A DNA stretch of 64,000 nt, taken from assembly GCF_008710285.1 (NCBI RefSeq), contig NZ_VYQF01000001.1, positions 1,311,501 to 1,375,500 on the forward strand. Direction: 5' to 3'. The position numbers and the translations under genes were made by a program. Position 1 is the first letter of the stretch, and every line of letters starts with the position of its first letter. Source of the DNA: Ginsengibacter hankyongi (GTDB lineage Bacteria; Bacteroidota; Bacteroidia; Chitinophagales; Chitinophagaceae). Positions 17,882-26,248 of the stretch are shown here, in pieces. The notes under the pieces are model-generated. The model worked only from the letters and a program-made list of their open reading frames with translations. It had not been told where the DNA came from and did no database searches.

Positions 17882-18751
17882 TCAAGTATCTCTATTTTTT
17901 TTAAAATATTCTATAGTTAATCTTAACCCCCTAGTTATTGAAATTTTCGGCTTCCAGTTCAATTCGTTTTGTATTTTAGATATATCAGCAATAGTATCTA
18001 AAATTTCCCCTTGCCGAATTTCATTGGTAAAATGAACGCGCGCCTTAGATTGTGAAAGATTAATAATCGCATCGACAATATCTTTAATTGAAGTCGAAAC
18101 TCCGGAACCAAGGTTATAGATTCTAAAGAATTTGTCGTTATCAATAATTGACAGATGCACAGCTTCCACTACATCATCAATATAAATAAAGTCACGTTTA
18201 GGTCTCGAATCATTCAATTGAATAGCTTTATTATTTATCTGACTAATTACAGTCGGAATAAAAAAGGGGAATTTCTGACCTGCACCATAAATATTAAATG
18301 GTCTAAAAATAGTAACGGGAACTCCAAAATCTCTAAAATATGCTTCACATAACTCTTCACCAATTAATTTTGATTGGGTATAAGGATTTTTAGGGCTTTT
18401 ATGGTGATTTTCATCAATTGGTAGATATATAGGAGTACCATAGACGTAAGTGCTAAAAAAAATTACTTTTGCCCCATCTATCTTAGCCTTTTCAAGAATA
18501 TTTAATGTCGATAAGATATTATTATTATAAAAACTTAACGGGGTTTTAAACGAATCAGGAACAAAACTTTTGCTCGCTAAATGAACGATTATTTCAGATT
18601 TTGGAATATTCTTAACGGCTTCCCAATCACATAAATTGAGCGTATTGCTACTTCCAACATCGAAAACTTCAAATGACTTGGATTTCAATAAGGAAGTTAA
18701 TGAGTTTCCAACGAACCCTTTGCTCCCGGTTATTAGTATTCTTTCATTCAA
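17882..18751 (-). CDS. NAD(P)-dependent epimerase/reductase of the extended SDR family
   Basis: A 289-residue extended short-chain dehydrogenase. The N-terminal dinucleotide loop is G-S-K-G-F-V-G (8-14); the catalytic Ser/Thr lies in FFSTYVYG and the Tyr-x3-Lys in PYTQSK (about 128-133). RPFNIYGAGQKFPFFIP and KRDFIYIDDVVEA are the substrate-side motifs of GalE/RmlD/WbpV-like enzymes. Next to the 4,6-dehydratase it may reduce the 4-keto sugar (as WbpV does for UDP-QuiNAc or FucNAc) or epimerise it. The only in-frame start is TTG at 18749-18751, since a stop codon lies two codons further up. A 148-bp gap follows it. Confidence 0.82.
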   Translation of the reverse strand: MNERILITGSKGFVGNSLTSLLKSKSFEVFDVGSSNTLNLCDWEAVKNIPKSEIIVHLASKSFVPDSFKTPLSFYNNNILSTLNILEKAKIDGAKVIFFSTYVYGTPIYLPIDENHHKSPKNPYTQSKLIGEELCEAYFRDFGVPVTIFRPFNIYGAGQKFPFFIPTVISQINNKAIQLNDSRPKRDFIYIDDVVEAVHLSIIDNDKFFRIYNLGSGVSTSIKDIVDAIINLSQSKARVHFTNEIRQGEILDTIADISKIQNELNWKPKISITRGLRLTIEYFKKNRDT

Positions 18752-18772
18752 AATCTATGTTATTCATTGTTG

Positions 18773-19960
18773 TTACATTTTTGAGTCAAGATATTTACCA
18801 GTCTCTTTATGACCAAAATTTGGAATCATTTCGTTAAACAATTCTATGATCTCACTTTTCTCCCATTTCCCCATTTTCTTCATTTCGTTAATTCTGGCTT
18901 CAAAGTAATTCAATTTTTCTCCCTCTGTTTTCAAATCGTTCCTTATTACACCAATATTCCTGAACCTACTTAGGTCTGTTTGTTCTTTTTCAGTAAAAAA
19001 TTCTTCAAAAGATTTTTCCCCCGTGGTATCGCTCAACGTAAACAGGCAAGGCCATTTCTTTTTTAAAGGTGATGTGGCCATTAAAGATCTTGCTTCATCT
19101 TCATCAGCGCAGATATAAGGCTGATAACCTAATGCTTCCAGGTATTTTACTGCTATCTCAGCAAAAGAGATTAAATGCAAATCTGCTGTCAGTTTTGGGA
19201 AAAAAATATCCCTGTTTTGCCCAAACACACACGACATCAGGCATAATTCCCCTGATTCTTTCGGTGTTACGAAATATCGCTTAATGTCTTTTGGGGCAAC
19301 AATAGGTTGGCGTTTTTTTATTCTTTGATCAAACCCGTATAATAAAGATCCATCTGAAAAGGCCACATTAGCAAAACGGGCCGTCGAAATATTAATTTCG
19401 CTGCTTCTTTTCATCAGGAACATTTCCATAATTCTTTTGGAAGCTCCCATTAAATTCACAGGGTTCGCCGCTTTATCCGTTGAAACACAAAAATATTTTT
19501 TTGTATTATTCTCTATTGCTGTTTGAATAGTTTTATCTGTGTTAAAAATGTTTACGTTTATCATCCGCATCAATGTAAAAGGATCTTTTTCACTTCTTAC
19601 GTGTTTTAATGCAGATAAATTTAAAACATAATCATAATGCTTATTTATTTTCGTAAAATATTCGTATTCCAATGAACCAATATCAAGGGCAAAAGTTTGA
19701 AAATCTCCGGGAATATAGCCGTAGGAACTTCTGATATCCCGGACAAGTTCCACCAAATTGTTTTCACTCAAATCGACCACATGCAGTTTTCGTGGAAATC
19801 GCTTAAAAATCTCCTTTGTTACTGCCTGCCCGATGGAGCCGGCACCGCCAATTATTAGAAAACTTGAATTTCTTATATGGTAACACAGCTCGCTTTCGTT
19901 TTCTGAAATGTCGTTGTCAAAAAGTTGTTGGGTTCGCCCGATTAGATTTAGTATATCCAC
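18773..19960 (-). CDS. Soluble UDP-GlcNAc 4,6-dehydratase (PglF/WbpM-type active site)
   Basis: A 395-residue cytoplasmic SDR of the polysaccharide biosynthesis protein (CapD) family without the N-terminal membrane part of WbpM. The cofactor loop is GGAGSIG (38-44) and STDKAANP follows at 160. Where FlaA1/PseB have Tyr in Y-x3-K, this protein has Met (NLMGASK: M171, K175), the substitution known for PglF and WbpM. That suggests a configuration-retaining enzyme giving UDP-2-acetamido-4-keto-2,6-dideoxy-glucose. The start is GTG at 19958-19960, 5 bp after the wzc stop. It probably supplies the aminotransferase at 147 or the reductase at 17882. Confidence 0.83.
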   Translation of the reverse strand: MDILNLIGRTQQLFDNDISENESELCYHIRNSSFLIIGGAGSIGQAVTKEIFKRFPRKLHVVDLSENNLVELVRDIRSSYGYIPGDFQTFALDIGSLEYEYFTKINKHYDYVLNLSALKHVRSEKDPFTLMRMINVNIFNTDKTIQTAIENNTKKYFCVSTDKAANPVNLMGASKRIMEMFLMKRSSEINISTARFANVAFSDGSLLYGFDQRIKKRQPIVAPKDIKRYFVTPKESGELCLMSCVFGQNRDIFFPKLTADLHLISFAEIAVKYLEALGYQPYICADEDEARSLMATSPLKKKWPCLFTLSDTTGEKSFEEFFTEKEQTDLSRFRNIGVIRNDLKTEGEKLNYFEARINEMKKMGKWEKSEIIELFNEMIPNFGHKETGKYLDSKM

Positions 19961-19965
19961 TTTCT

Positions 19966-22302
19966 TTATCTTCTAAAAATCTTTTTTAACCAGCTTGTTT
20001 CATTTTCTTCTTCAGTGTACCCATATCCATATCCATATCCATATTTGTTTACCCCTTTACCTCTAATACCATTATACACAATGGCGGGATTTTTAAGCGC
20101 ATCTTTTTTATGCTGCTGTTCCAGTTTTTTTAAGAACATTTTGGGCGTATAATCATGCCTGATTATAAAGAGGGTTACGTCAGCTAAGGGAGATATGATA
20201 AAAGCATCAGTAACCGGGTTTATAGGAGCAGTGTCCATTATAATATAATCCAATGTTTCCCCAAGATAACTTAGTAATTCCTGCAACTTACCATTTGAAA
20301 TTAACTCTGAAGGATTGGGTGGTATAGGTCCAGCCGGCGCTAAAAACAAGTTGTCAATTCCGGTACTTTTCATCAGGTTCTCAACCGGCAATTTTCCAAT
20401 TAAATAATTCGAAAGACCCACGTGCCTTGAAATTCCAAATTGCTCGCTCAATTTGGGTTTCCGAAGATCCAGTTCAAGTAATGCCACCTTTTTTCCCATT
20501 AAGGCAAGGCTGATTCCCAGGTTGATAGCAATAAAGCTTTTCCCTTCTCCAGAAATGCTGGAGGTTATGAGTATCCTTTTATGGGTTTCATCGATACCCA
20601 TATACCCTAATGATGTTCGTAATTGTCGGAACTGTTCGGCGATAAAACTGCGTTTGCCCTCGGCAATTACAATAGCGGATTTTGACCTGTCATAATTTAC
20701 TTCCCCCAAAAATGGAATATCTGTATATTTTTCAATTTCAGCACGATCCTGAATGCTTCGGGTGAGCATTGTTTTAATGGAAATAGCGGCGATCCCAAAA
20801 GCCAAAGAGCCTACGAAAACTATGAAATATATAAGCGATTTTTTAGGACTGACCGGAACGTCTGAGGTTTCCGCTTTGTCTATGACACGGCTATCGGCAA
20901 CGGCAGAAGCATACGACAGGGTTGTTTCTTCACGCTTTTGTAAGAGGAATGTATAAATATTATTCTTAATCGCTTGTTGTCGGCTGATACCCAGCAATTC
21001 TCTTTCTTTTTCAGGGATGGTTTTAAGCATCGATGTATAAGATGAGTTGGTAGAGGATAAATCGTCCCTGGCAGCGAGCAGATTTGTACGCTGGCTATTG
21101 ATATTTTCTAAAATACCCGGTTTTAATTTATTAATTGCATCCAAAAGGGCAATGATACTTGGATTGTTGTCAGGGACTATTTTTTTGGTTTGGGAATACT
21201 GTAATTCAAGATCAGACAATTTTTGTATTAGATTCGTTAAGGAAGGATCGGCCACACCCAAGGTGGCGGGAACTATACCGCCCATGCCCTCCTTACTTTT
21301 TACATAATTTTCTACCTGATCCAGCACCGCCAACTGCATGTTAAGATCGCTGATTTTTTGATCGTTAGTCGCAACTGTTTGCAAAAAAATCTGGCCCTGT
21401 GCACTGATATCTGTAATTTTATTCCTCGCCTTAAAGCTTTGTAATTGTCTTTCCACAGAGTCCAAGTCATTTGATACAAACTTTAACCGATCCTCTACAA
21501 ATTTCAGCGTATTAGCCGCCAGCATATTTTTATCAAGTATCGCGGCTTCATTATATACCTGCAACAATTCATTCAAAATATCTTCTCCCCTTTTGGGATC
21601 CTCTCCTTTTATACTTAGGTTAATAACAGACGATTCCTTGCTGGAAGCCGAAATAGTAATACTGCCCAGGATACTGTTTGCAGTATTTTTTACTCTCAAC
21701 AAAGAAAAATAAAAATCATTCGGTTCATCTATTTTGCCTGTGAAATGATAATATTTGTTAGGAAGAAATTCCAAGACGCCAAAAGATGTGGAAACCCATC
21801 GGTTTAAGGGAAAGTCATTTTTTCCAATGTGTATTGATTGTAAAGCCTCGTTATAAGAAAATGGAATTTTTTGTGCAACTTTAATAGAATCCGGATCTTT
21901 CGCTTCAATTACAATAGGACATGATTCATATCCTGATTGATTTGTAACTCTTCCTTCTATAGTTATTGGAGCATACAAATGCAGATTTTTCACTACTTCC
22001 TGCATAAGTGTTTTTGATTGCAGCACCTCAACTTCATTTTCCACGTTTTTTTTAGAGCCAAACATATCCAATGCATCGATCAAATCTGTATTAGCGGAAG
22101 TATTTTTATCATCCTTAATTAATAGAACTGCCGTTGTTTGGTAAACAGGCCTTTTATAACGCAAGTATAACCAGGCAGAAGTCATACCAATGGCCACCAA
22201 CAATGCAAAAAGCGGCCAATAAGGGAGGAATTTATAAAATACATCACCTAGGGAAAGACCTTCGCTTTCATCAGGCTCGTTCATGTTTACTAGTTGTTGC
22301 AT
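19966..22302 (-). CDS. wzc: Wzc-like polysaccharide co-polymerase and tyrosine autokinase
   Basis: A 778-residue inner-membrane protein. An N-terminal Wzz domain starts with a transmembrane helix at about 30-48, a long periplasmic coiled-coil part follows (to about 490), then a second transmembrane helix (IYFIVFVGSLAFGIAAI) and a cytoplasmic BY-kinase domain. The kinase has Walker A S-x-S-G-E-G-K-S (582-589), Walker A' LLELDLRKP (609-617) and Walker B YIIMDTAP (686-693). The tail carries five tyrosines alternating with glycine (754-762), the autophosphorylation cluster, encoded by a perfect (CCATAT)4 repeat at 20021-20044. Controls chain length and export together with the Wza-like protein, whose gene ends 31 bp upstream. 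Confidence 0.92.
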   Translation of the reverse strand: MQQLVNMNEPDESEGLSLGDVFYKFLPYWPLFALLVAIGMTSAWLYLRYKRPVYQTTAVLLIKDDKNTSANTDLIDALDMFGSKKNVENEVEVLQSKTLMQEVVKNLHLYAPITIEGRVTNQSGYESCPIVIEAKDPDSIKVAQKIPFSYNEALQSIHIGKNDFPLNRWVSTSFGVLEFLPNKYYHFTGKIDEPNDFYFSLLRVKNTANSILGSITISASSKESSVINLSIKGEDPKRGEDILNELLQVYNEAAILDKNMLAANTLKFVEDRLKFVSNDLDSVERQLQSFKARNKITDISAQGQIFLQTVATNDQKISDLNMQLAVLDQVENYVKSKEGMGGIVPATLGVADPSLTNLIQKLSDLELQYSQTKKIVPDNNPSIIALLDAINKLKPGILENINSQRTNLLAARDDLSSTNSSYTSMLKTIPEKERELLGISRQQAIKNNIYTFLLQKREETTLSYASAVADSRVIDKAETSDVPVSPKKSLIYFIVFVGSLAFGIAAISIKTMLTRSIQDRAEIEKYTDIPFLGEVNYDRSKSAIVIAEGKRSFIAEQFRQLRTSLGYMGIDETHKRILITSSISGEGKSFIAINLGISLALMGKKVALLELDLRKPKLSEQFGISRHVGLSNYLIGKLPVENLMKSTGIDNLFLAPAGPIPPNPSELISNGKLQELLSYLGETLDYIIMDTAPINPVTDAFIISPLADVTLFIIRHDYTPKMFLKKLEQQHKKDALKNPAIVYNGIRGKGVNKYGYGYGYGYTEEENETSWLKKIFRR
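20021..20044 (-). repeat. Hexanucleotide tandem repeat inside wzc coding Tyr-Gly units
   Basis: Four perfect copies of CCATAT (read as ATATGG on the coding strand) code the alternating Tyr-Gly tail of the Wzc-like kinase. Because the unit is 6 bp, slippage would add or remove phosphorylatable tyrosines without changing frame. The repeat and its coding meaning are seen directly; variation in number is inference. Confidence 0.9.
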
Positions 22303-22333
22303 TCAGATAAAATAATTTAATAAAGAAGCAATT

Positions 22334-23128
22334 TTATAACTTAAAAACGTTCGTTAATAATATAATTATAAGGGAAAGACCGCTTAGGATAACAGGCAAG
22401 CGTTGTTGCGTAACACTGAGACTAGCTACTTTGGCTTTACCCGGTTCCACATAAACAACATCATTTGATTTCAAAAAGAAATATGGGGATTGTAATATTT
22501 TGGAGGAATTAAGATTTAATCTTTTTATCAGCTTTACAGAATCTTGTTGACGGATTAATATTACATTATCCCGAAGCCCATATATAGTAAGATCCCCGGC
22601 ATCCCCTATTGCTTCCAGGATGTTGATCTGTTCACTTGGAACATATACAACGCCCGGCCGATTCACCTCTCCCAAAACTGTAACCCTAAAATTTAAAAAT
22701 CTTGACGTGACGATGGGGTCAAACAATAACTTTTTATCCACCAGTAGTTGCGTAATGTTATTCTCCAATTGTTTCTGCGTAAGCCCGGCAGCAGGAATCT
22801 TCCCAAGAATCGGAAATTTAATAAATCCATCTTCATTTACTAAGTAACCCGCAGTTTGAGAAGTATTGTTAGTGGAAGCTATAGGAGATGCGGGCAAATT
22901 AGGTGTATTAAAAACAATTGTCGCTTCGTTACTCAAACTACTTACGGCAATACTTAAGATATCTTTTTTTTGTATAACAGGTTCCAATCCCGCTTTTGAG
23001 GCTATAAGCGTTGAATCCTTTACATCGTTAAAATAGGCTACTTTTCGGGTGTCCACGCAGGATGCAAGCAGGATAAGCCCGAAAAGGATGAGTAATAAAT
23101 ATCTTGAGTTGCGGCCAGATTTATTCAT
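22334..23128 (-). CDS. wza: Wza-like polysaccharide export lipoprotein
   Basis: A 264-residue outer-membrane polysaccharide export protein. It has a lipoprotein signal peptide with lipobox L-A-S-C (Cys24), a Poly_export domain (ILSIAVSSLSNEATIVF... to NEDGFIKFPILGKIPAAG) and an SLBB-like domain (VTVLGEVNRPGVVYVP..., EAIGDAGDLTIYG). A hydrophobic C-terminal segment (about 240-258) is typical of the Bacteroidota versions. Works as the export channel with the Wzc-like partner encoded next. It is preceded by a long 513-bp region without a gene, so this may be the first gene of the main polysaccharide transcript. Confidence 0.9.
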   Translation of the reverse strand: MNKSGRNSRYLLLILFGLILLASCVDTRKVAYFNDVKDSTLIASKAGLEPVIQKKDILSIAVSSLSNEATIVFNTPNLPASPIASTNNTSQTAGYLVNEDGFIKFPILGKIPAAGLTQKQLENNITQLLVDKKLLFDPIVTSRFLNFRVTVLGEVNRPGVVYVPSEQINILEAIGDAGDLTIYGLRDNVILIRQQDSVKLIKRLNLNSSKILQSPYFFLKSNDVVYVEPGKAKVASLSVTQQRLPVILSGLSLIIILLTNVFKL

Positions 23129-23641
23129 ACCAGGAGTTAAAAAATAATAATAATTTGTTGTTATATAATCACAATAAATACATTAAACCAGGTTACCAGG
23201 ATAATCAGCTGGAAAACTGAGGAACCGGCATCCCAATATTCGCCATCAATTCCCCGGCACAGGGCTTCGCCCTTCCCCAATCACAGGGTACAACAAGAAA
23301 TTATATTCAAAAAGTAATTAATCTGTTTCTGCTAATCAAATTAGATGCCGTTGATTTTTGGTCAAGAGAATTTACTGATAAGGTCTTCTTTTGTAACAGG
23401 AATAACAGGATAGAAAGATTTACTCTTTAAATAAATTTGAGCCGCGAAATTAAGGCATTTTGGTTTATCGAAGTGAAATTAATAAGGTGGGTTAGTTAGT
23501 TAAAAGCACCCTCCGGTGTGCAAAAAATACGGGCAGAAACGCCTGTAAACCAGTCTTCATGCGGGATTTTCAAATAGCTGCTTTCCCCCCAAAACATCCC
23601 TTTGGTTTAAGAACTTTCACAAATAAATTGCATAGTTATCG
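23129..23641. other. Gene-free region upstream of the wza-wzc operon
   Basis: A 513-bp stretch with no convincing reading frame. On the minus strand it contains a near-consensus -7 box (TAATTTCG, rc of 23445-23452) that would give a leader of about 300 nt, and a short stem-loop GGGC-GAA-GCCC at 23262-23272 inside a locally GC-rich patch (23220-23290). It probably carries the promoter and 5' leader of the polysaccharide operon. No UpxY-type or JUMPstart antitermination element was recognised. Confidence 0.4.
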
Positions 23642-24355
23642 TTACCGTATTACGCCACCCATTACCCGGGAGGGCCTGAATCGTTCATTGAGCAGTAATG
23701 AGGATGCTCCATTCACGTTACCAAAATAATCCAGGGCTATTACCACCATGGTAATTCTGCCCGCCGGCATTGGGAAGGAGAAAAGTTTTGTTTGGGCAGA
23801 AATCCTTTCAGCATTATACGGTATCGTAATAGCGTCATTATAATTTTGTAATGCTTCACCCGTGGCGATGTTACAACAGGCAGCCGCTATTTTAAGCCGG
23901 ATATGGCTGGTTGCGGGAGGGGCATTAAATCCCAGGGTGGGAACCATTTCCGGGAGGTGCACGGCAAACTCATCAGGGCTTTGTAAAGTAATACTAAGCG
24001 GTACTTTCATACAATTGCTCAACACGGAGGCTTCATTAAAGCTCAGTCCGCCGATAAAAGGTATTGCGGCAGGCGGTTCTATATTAACCACGCCGCTCTT
24101 AAGTAATTTTAGTAAGGCAATTCTTAGGTTGGTTTGCATTTCCATATTTTTTGGATAGGGCAGCACACCGTCCAGCAACCTCCTGAAAGATGCGCCCATA
24201 GTGGTGGATAAGCCATTGGCATTTTTATGCGCAATCACCGCCGGCGATTGATACACGTTTGCGGGTATGGTTCTTATACAGGGTATCTCCTTCCAGCTAT
24301 AATATAATATGTTCCCTGATTTAGCGTTCAGGTACAATCCCTTTTGCTTACCCAT
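23642..24355 (-). CDS. DUF6266-like protein of unknown function
   Basis: A 237-residue protein starting MGKQKGLYLNAKSGN. The layout resembles the DUF6266 proteins of Bacteroidota: a glycine-containing start, a W-K-x-I-P-x-x-R segment (about 20-28), then a helical part with a Met-rich and Phe-rich face (MGASFRRLL) and a beta-rich C-terminal half. The ATG at 24353-24355 was chosen because it gives this family-like start; a longer frame upstream has no supporting features. No signal peptide or catalytic motif is visible. It lies between wecB and the export genes in the same direction with large gaps on both sides, so it may not belong to the capsule operon. Confidence 0.55.
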   Translation of the reverse strand: MGKQKGLYLNAKSGNILYYSWKEIPCIRTIPANVYQSPAVIAHKNANGLSTTMGASFRRLLDGVLPYPKNMEMQTNLRIALLKLLKSGVVNIEPPAAIPFIGGLSFNEASVLSNCMKVPLSITLQSPDEFAVHLPEMVPTLGFNAPPATSHIRLKIAAACCNIATGEALQNYNDAITIPYNAERISAQTKLFSFPMPAGRITMVVIALDYFGNVNGASSLLLNERFRPSRVMGGVIR

Positions 24356-24624
24356 AATAATTTTTTTATAAATGGATGTCAATTGTATAACGCAAAAAAT
24401 AATAAAATCATATCCGCCGTTCCTCCTGGTCACGATGTAAGGGTATCTCTTTATTAGGGTATTGCTATTTCCCATGGGAATTCCTATGGCAAATAGCAAG
24501 GAAATAGCCTTCATTCAACAATGAAATAACTACTTATGCAGCGCATAAATGCGCAAAGGATATAATGGTAATGATTCAACCGGAGACGATCAATCCTTCC
24601 TATGATAAATGTCCTTTGTAAATT

Positions 24625-25695
24625 TTACGAATGTGTTTTAAGAAAATTTACAATAACCTCAGATGCTTTTCCATCTCCATAAAGCGAATCGTGAGAGAAA
24701 TAAAATTTCTTGTTTATCATAGTAGAATATTTAAATAAAATATCTTCCCGGGCTGCTTTTGCGAGAATGTTGTATCCGCTATCAATCAGCTCTACCCATT
24801 CAGTTTGATCTCTGAGTGTAACACAGGGCTTTTGAAAAAAGAAAGCTTCTTTTTGAAGACCGCCACTATCTGTCATTACTAAAGATGCATTCTTTAGCAT
24901 ATACAACATTTGAAAATACCCCAAGGGCTCACAGGTAAAAAAGTGTACAGGAATCTGGAATTCATCTAATAACTTTTTTGTACGGGGATGCAGTGGAATA
25001 ATTACTGGGATTTGAGTGTTTATTTCATTAAAGGCTTCTACAATTTCCTTTAAACGATTTTTATCATCTGTATTTTCGGCTCTGTGTAAAGTTGCCAAAA
25101 CAAATTTTGAGGGTACATTAAATGAGGGTGGTAAGGCATAGTCAGCAAAATAGATAGATGCATCAAACATTACATCTCCGTTCTTAATAATTTTTATCCA
25201 ATTCTTGTTTTCAAATCCTTCATTTTTTAAATTTGATATAGCCTGGTCCGTAGGGCAGAATAACACATTGCTTATTTGATCCGTCAGGATTCTATTAATC
25301 TCTTCCGGCATTTCCATATTAAAAGAACGCAGTCCTGATTCTACATGGATAACAGGAATATGTAATTTTGATGCCGCTAATGCTCCCGCTAAGGTAGAAT
25401 TAGTATCTCCATATACCATTACATATTGTGGCATTGTTTTTTTTATTATTTCTTCTATAGATTCCAGCATCCTTCCGGTCATTGCGCCATGAGATAAGTT
25501 ACCAATCTCAAGATTGTAGTGTGGCTTCGGCAAATCCATCTGTTCAAAAAAGACCTGGCTCATATTACTATCGTAATGCTGGCCAGTATGCAATATAATT
25601 TCTTGGATACCTGTTGAATCTTCTTTAATTCTGTGACTTACAATAGCGGCTTTTATAAATTGAGGCCGGGCTCCGATAATTGTTAAAATCTTCAT
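24625..25695 (-). CDS. wecB: UDP-N-acetylglucosamine 2-epimerase (non-hydrolysing)
   Basis: A 356-residue GT-B-fold epimerase interconverting UDP-GlcNAc and UDP-ManNAc in the cytoplasm. Family marks are MKILTIIGARPQFIKAA at the start, D97 in YGDTNST, E119 in HVESGLRS, E131 in PEEINR and the HPRTKK histidine near 212. TDSGGLQKEAFF completes the UDP-binding site. The length matches WecB/MnaA. It likely supplies ManNAc or a ManNAc-derived sugar to the polysaccharide, or a precursor of the amidino sugar. It is the most upstream gene of the locus, following the tRNA-Glu terminator by about 125 bp. Confidence 0.93.
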   Translation of the reverse strand: MKILTIIGARPQFIKAAIVSHRIKEDSTGIQEIILHTGQHYDSNMSQVFFEQMDLPKPHYNLEIGNLSHGAMTGRMLESIEEIIKKTMPQYVMVYGDTNSTLAGALAASKLHIPVIHVESGLRSFNMEMPEEINRILTDQISNVLFCPTDQAISNLKNEGFENKNWIKIIKNGDVMFDASIYFADYALPPSFNVPSKFVLATLHRAENTDDKNRLKEIVEAFNEINTQIPVIIPLHPRTKKLLDEFQIPVHFFTCEPLGYFQMLYMLKNASLVMTDSGGLQKEAFFFQKPCVTLRDQTEWVELIDSGYNILAKAAREDILFKYSTMINKKFYFSHDSLYGDGKASEVIVNFLKTHS

Positions 25696-25820
25696 ATACG
25701 TTTAAAATTATTACAAATATTATTCTCCAATATTCTTTATTAAAACAATTATAAGTTTTGTAATATAACTGCAAGGTTAAAAGTTTAAATTAATTGTCAC
25801 AAGGTGCGAATTCCAATCAA

Positions 25821-25850
25821 TAAAAAAGCCTCGTAATAAATTACAAGGCT
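25821..25850 (-). terminator. Rho-independent terminator after tRNA-Glu
   Basis: On the minus strand a ten-base-pair stem (AGCCTTGTAA with TTACGAGGCT, one G-U pair, four-base loop) is followed by six T residues. It lies 10 nt past the tRNA-Glu 3' end. Confidence 0.85.
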
Positions 25851-25859
25851 TTGGCTTTT

Positions 25860-25934
25860 TGGTACCACGTACGGGATTCGAACCCGTGATTCCTCCGTGA
25901 AAGGGAGGCGTCTTAACCCCTTGACCAACGCGGC
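25860..25934 (-). tRNA. tRNA-Glu (anticodon TTC)
   Basis: Cloverleaf read on the minus strand: acceptor stem GCCGCGT/ACGTGGT (two G-U pairs), anticodon stem CCTCC/GGAGG with loop CTTTCAC giving anticodon TTC, T arm ACGGG-TTCGAAT-CCCGT. The discriminator A is followed by CCA in the genome. The anticodon TTC reads glutamate codons. Confidence 0.93.
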
Positions 25935-25953
25935 AGATTTTATTAAGGGACGG

Positions 25954-25984
25954 CAAAGATAACCTTAGGGTTATTAGATGCCAA
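25954..25984 (-). promoter_or_regulatory. Promoter of tRNA-Glu (TTG-N20-TAnnTTTG)
   Basis: The -7 element TATCTTTG (rc of 25954-25961) and a -33 TTG (rc of 25982-25984) are separated by exactly 20 nt, the Bacteroidota primary sigma arrangement. It lies 20 nt upstream of the tRNA. Confidence 0.7.
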
Positions 25985-26017
25985 ATTTTTTCTTAGCGAT
26001 AAATAAAAGAAAATATT

Positions 26018-26200
26018 GGCCACGGATTACGCAGATGGACACGGATTAAGAAAGGGGGAAAGATGGGCCATGGATTACACGGATAAAAAGGAGGCCACGG
26101 ATTTCATGGATGAAAGAAAATGCCACGGATTACACTAAATTACACGAAGGGGCGTAAATCAAAAACAAAAAAAATCCATGCAAATCTGTGTAATCCCCGG
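26018..26200. repeat. Cluster of GCCACGGATTACACGG-type intergenic repeats
   Basis: Four degenerate copies of (G)GCCACGGATTAC(A/G)C start near 26018, 26066, 26093 and 26121, and an inverted copy lies at 26172-26200 (AATCTGTGTAATCC). The direct and inverted copies can fold into a long imperfect hairpin. The rest of the 25935-26248 gene-free stretch holds only the tRNA-Glu promoter. The same repeat occurs at 44092-44139. Confidence 0.75.
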
Positions 26201-26248
26201 CAAAACCAGCATGATATAAATCAAGTAAAATCTGTTGCAAGTATCGAT

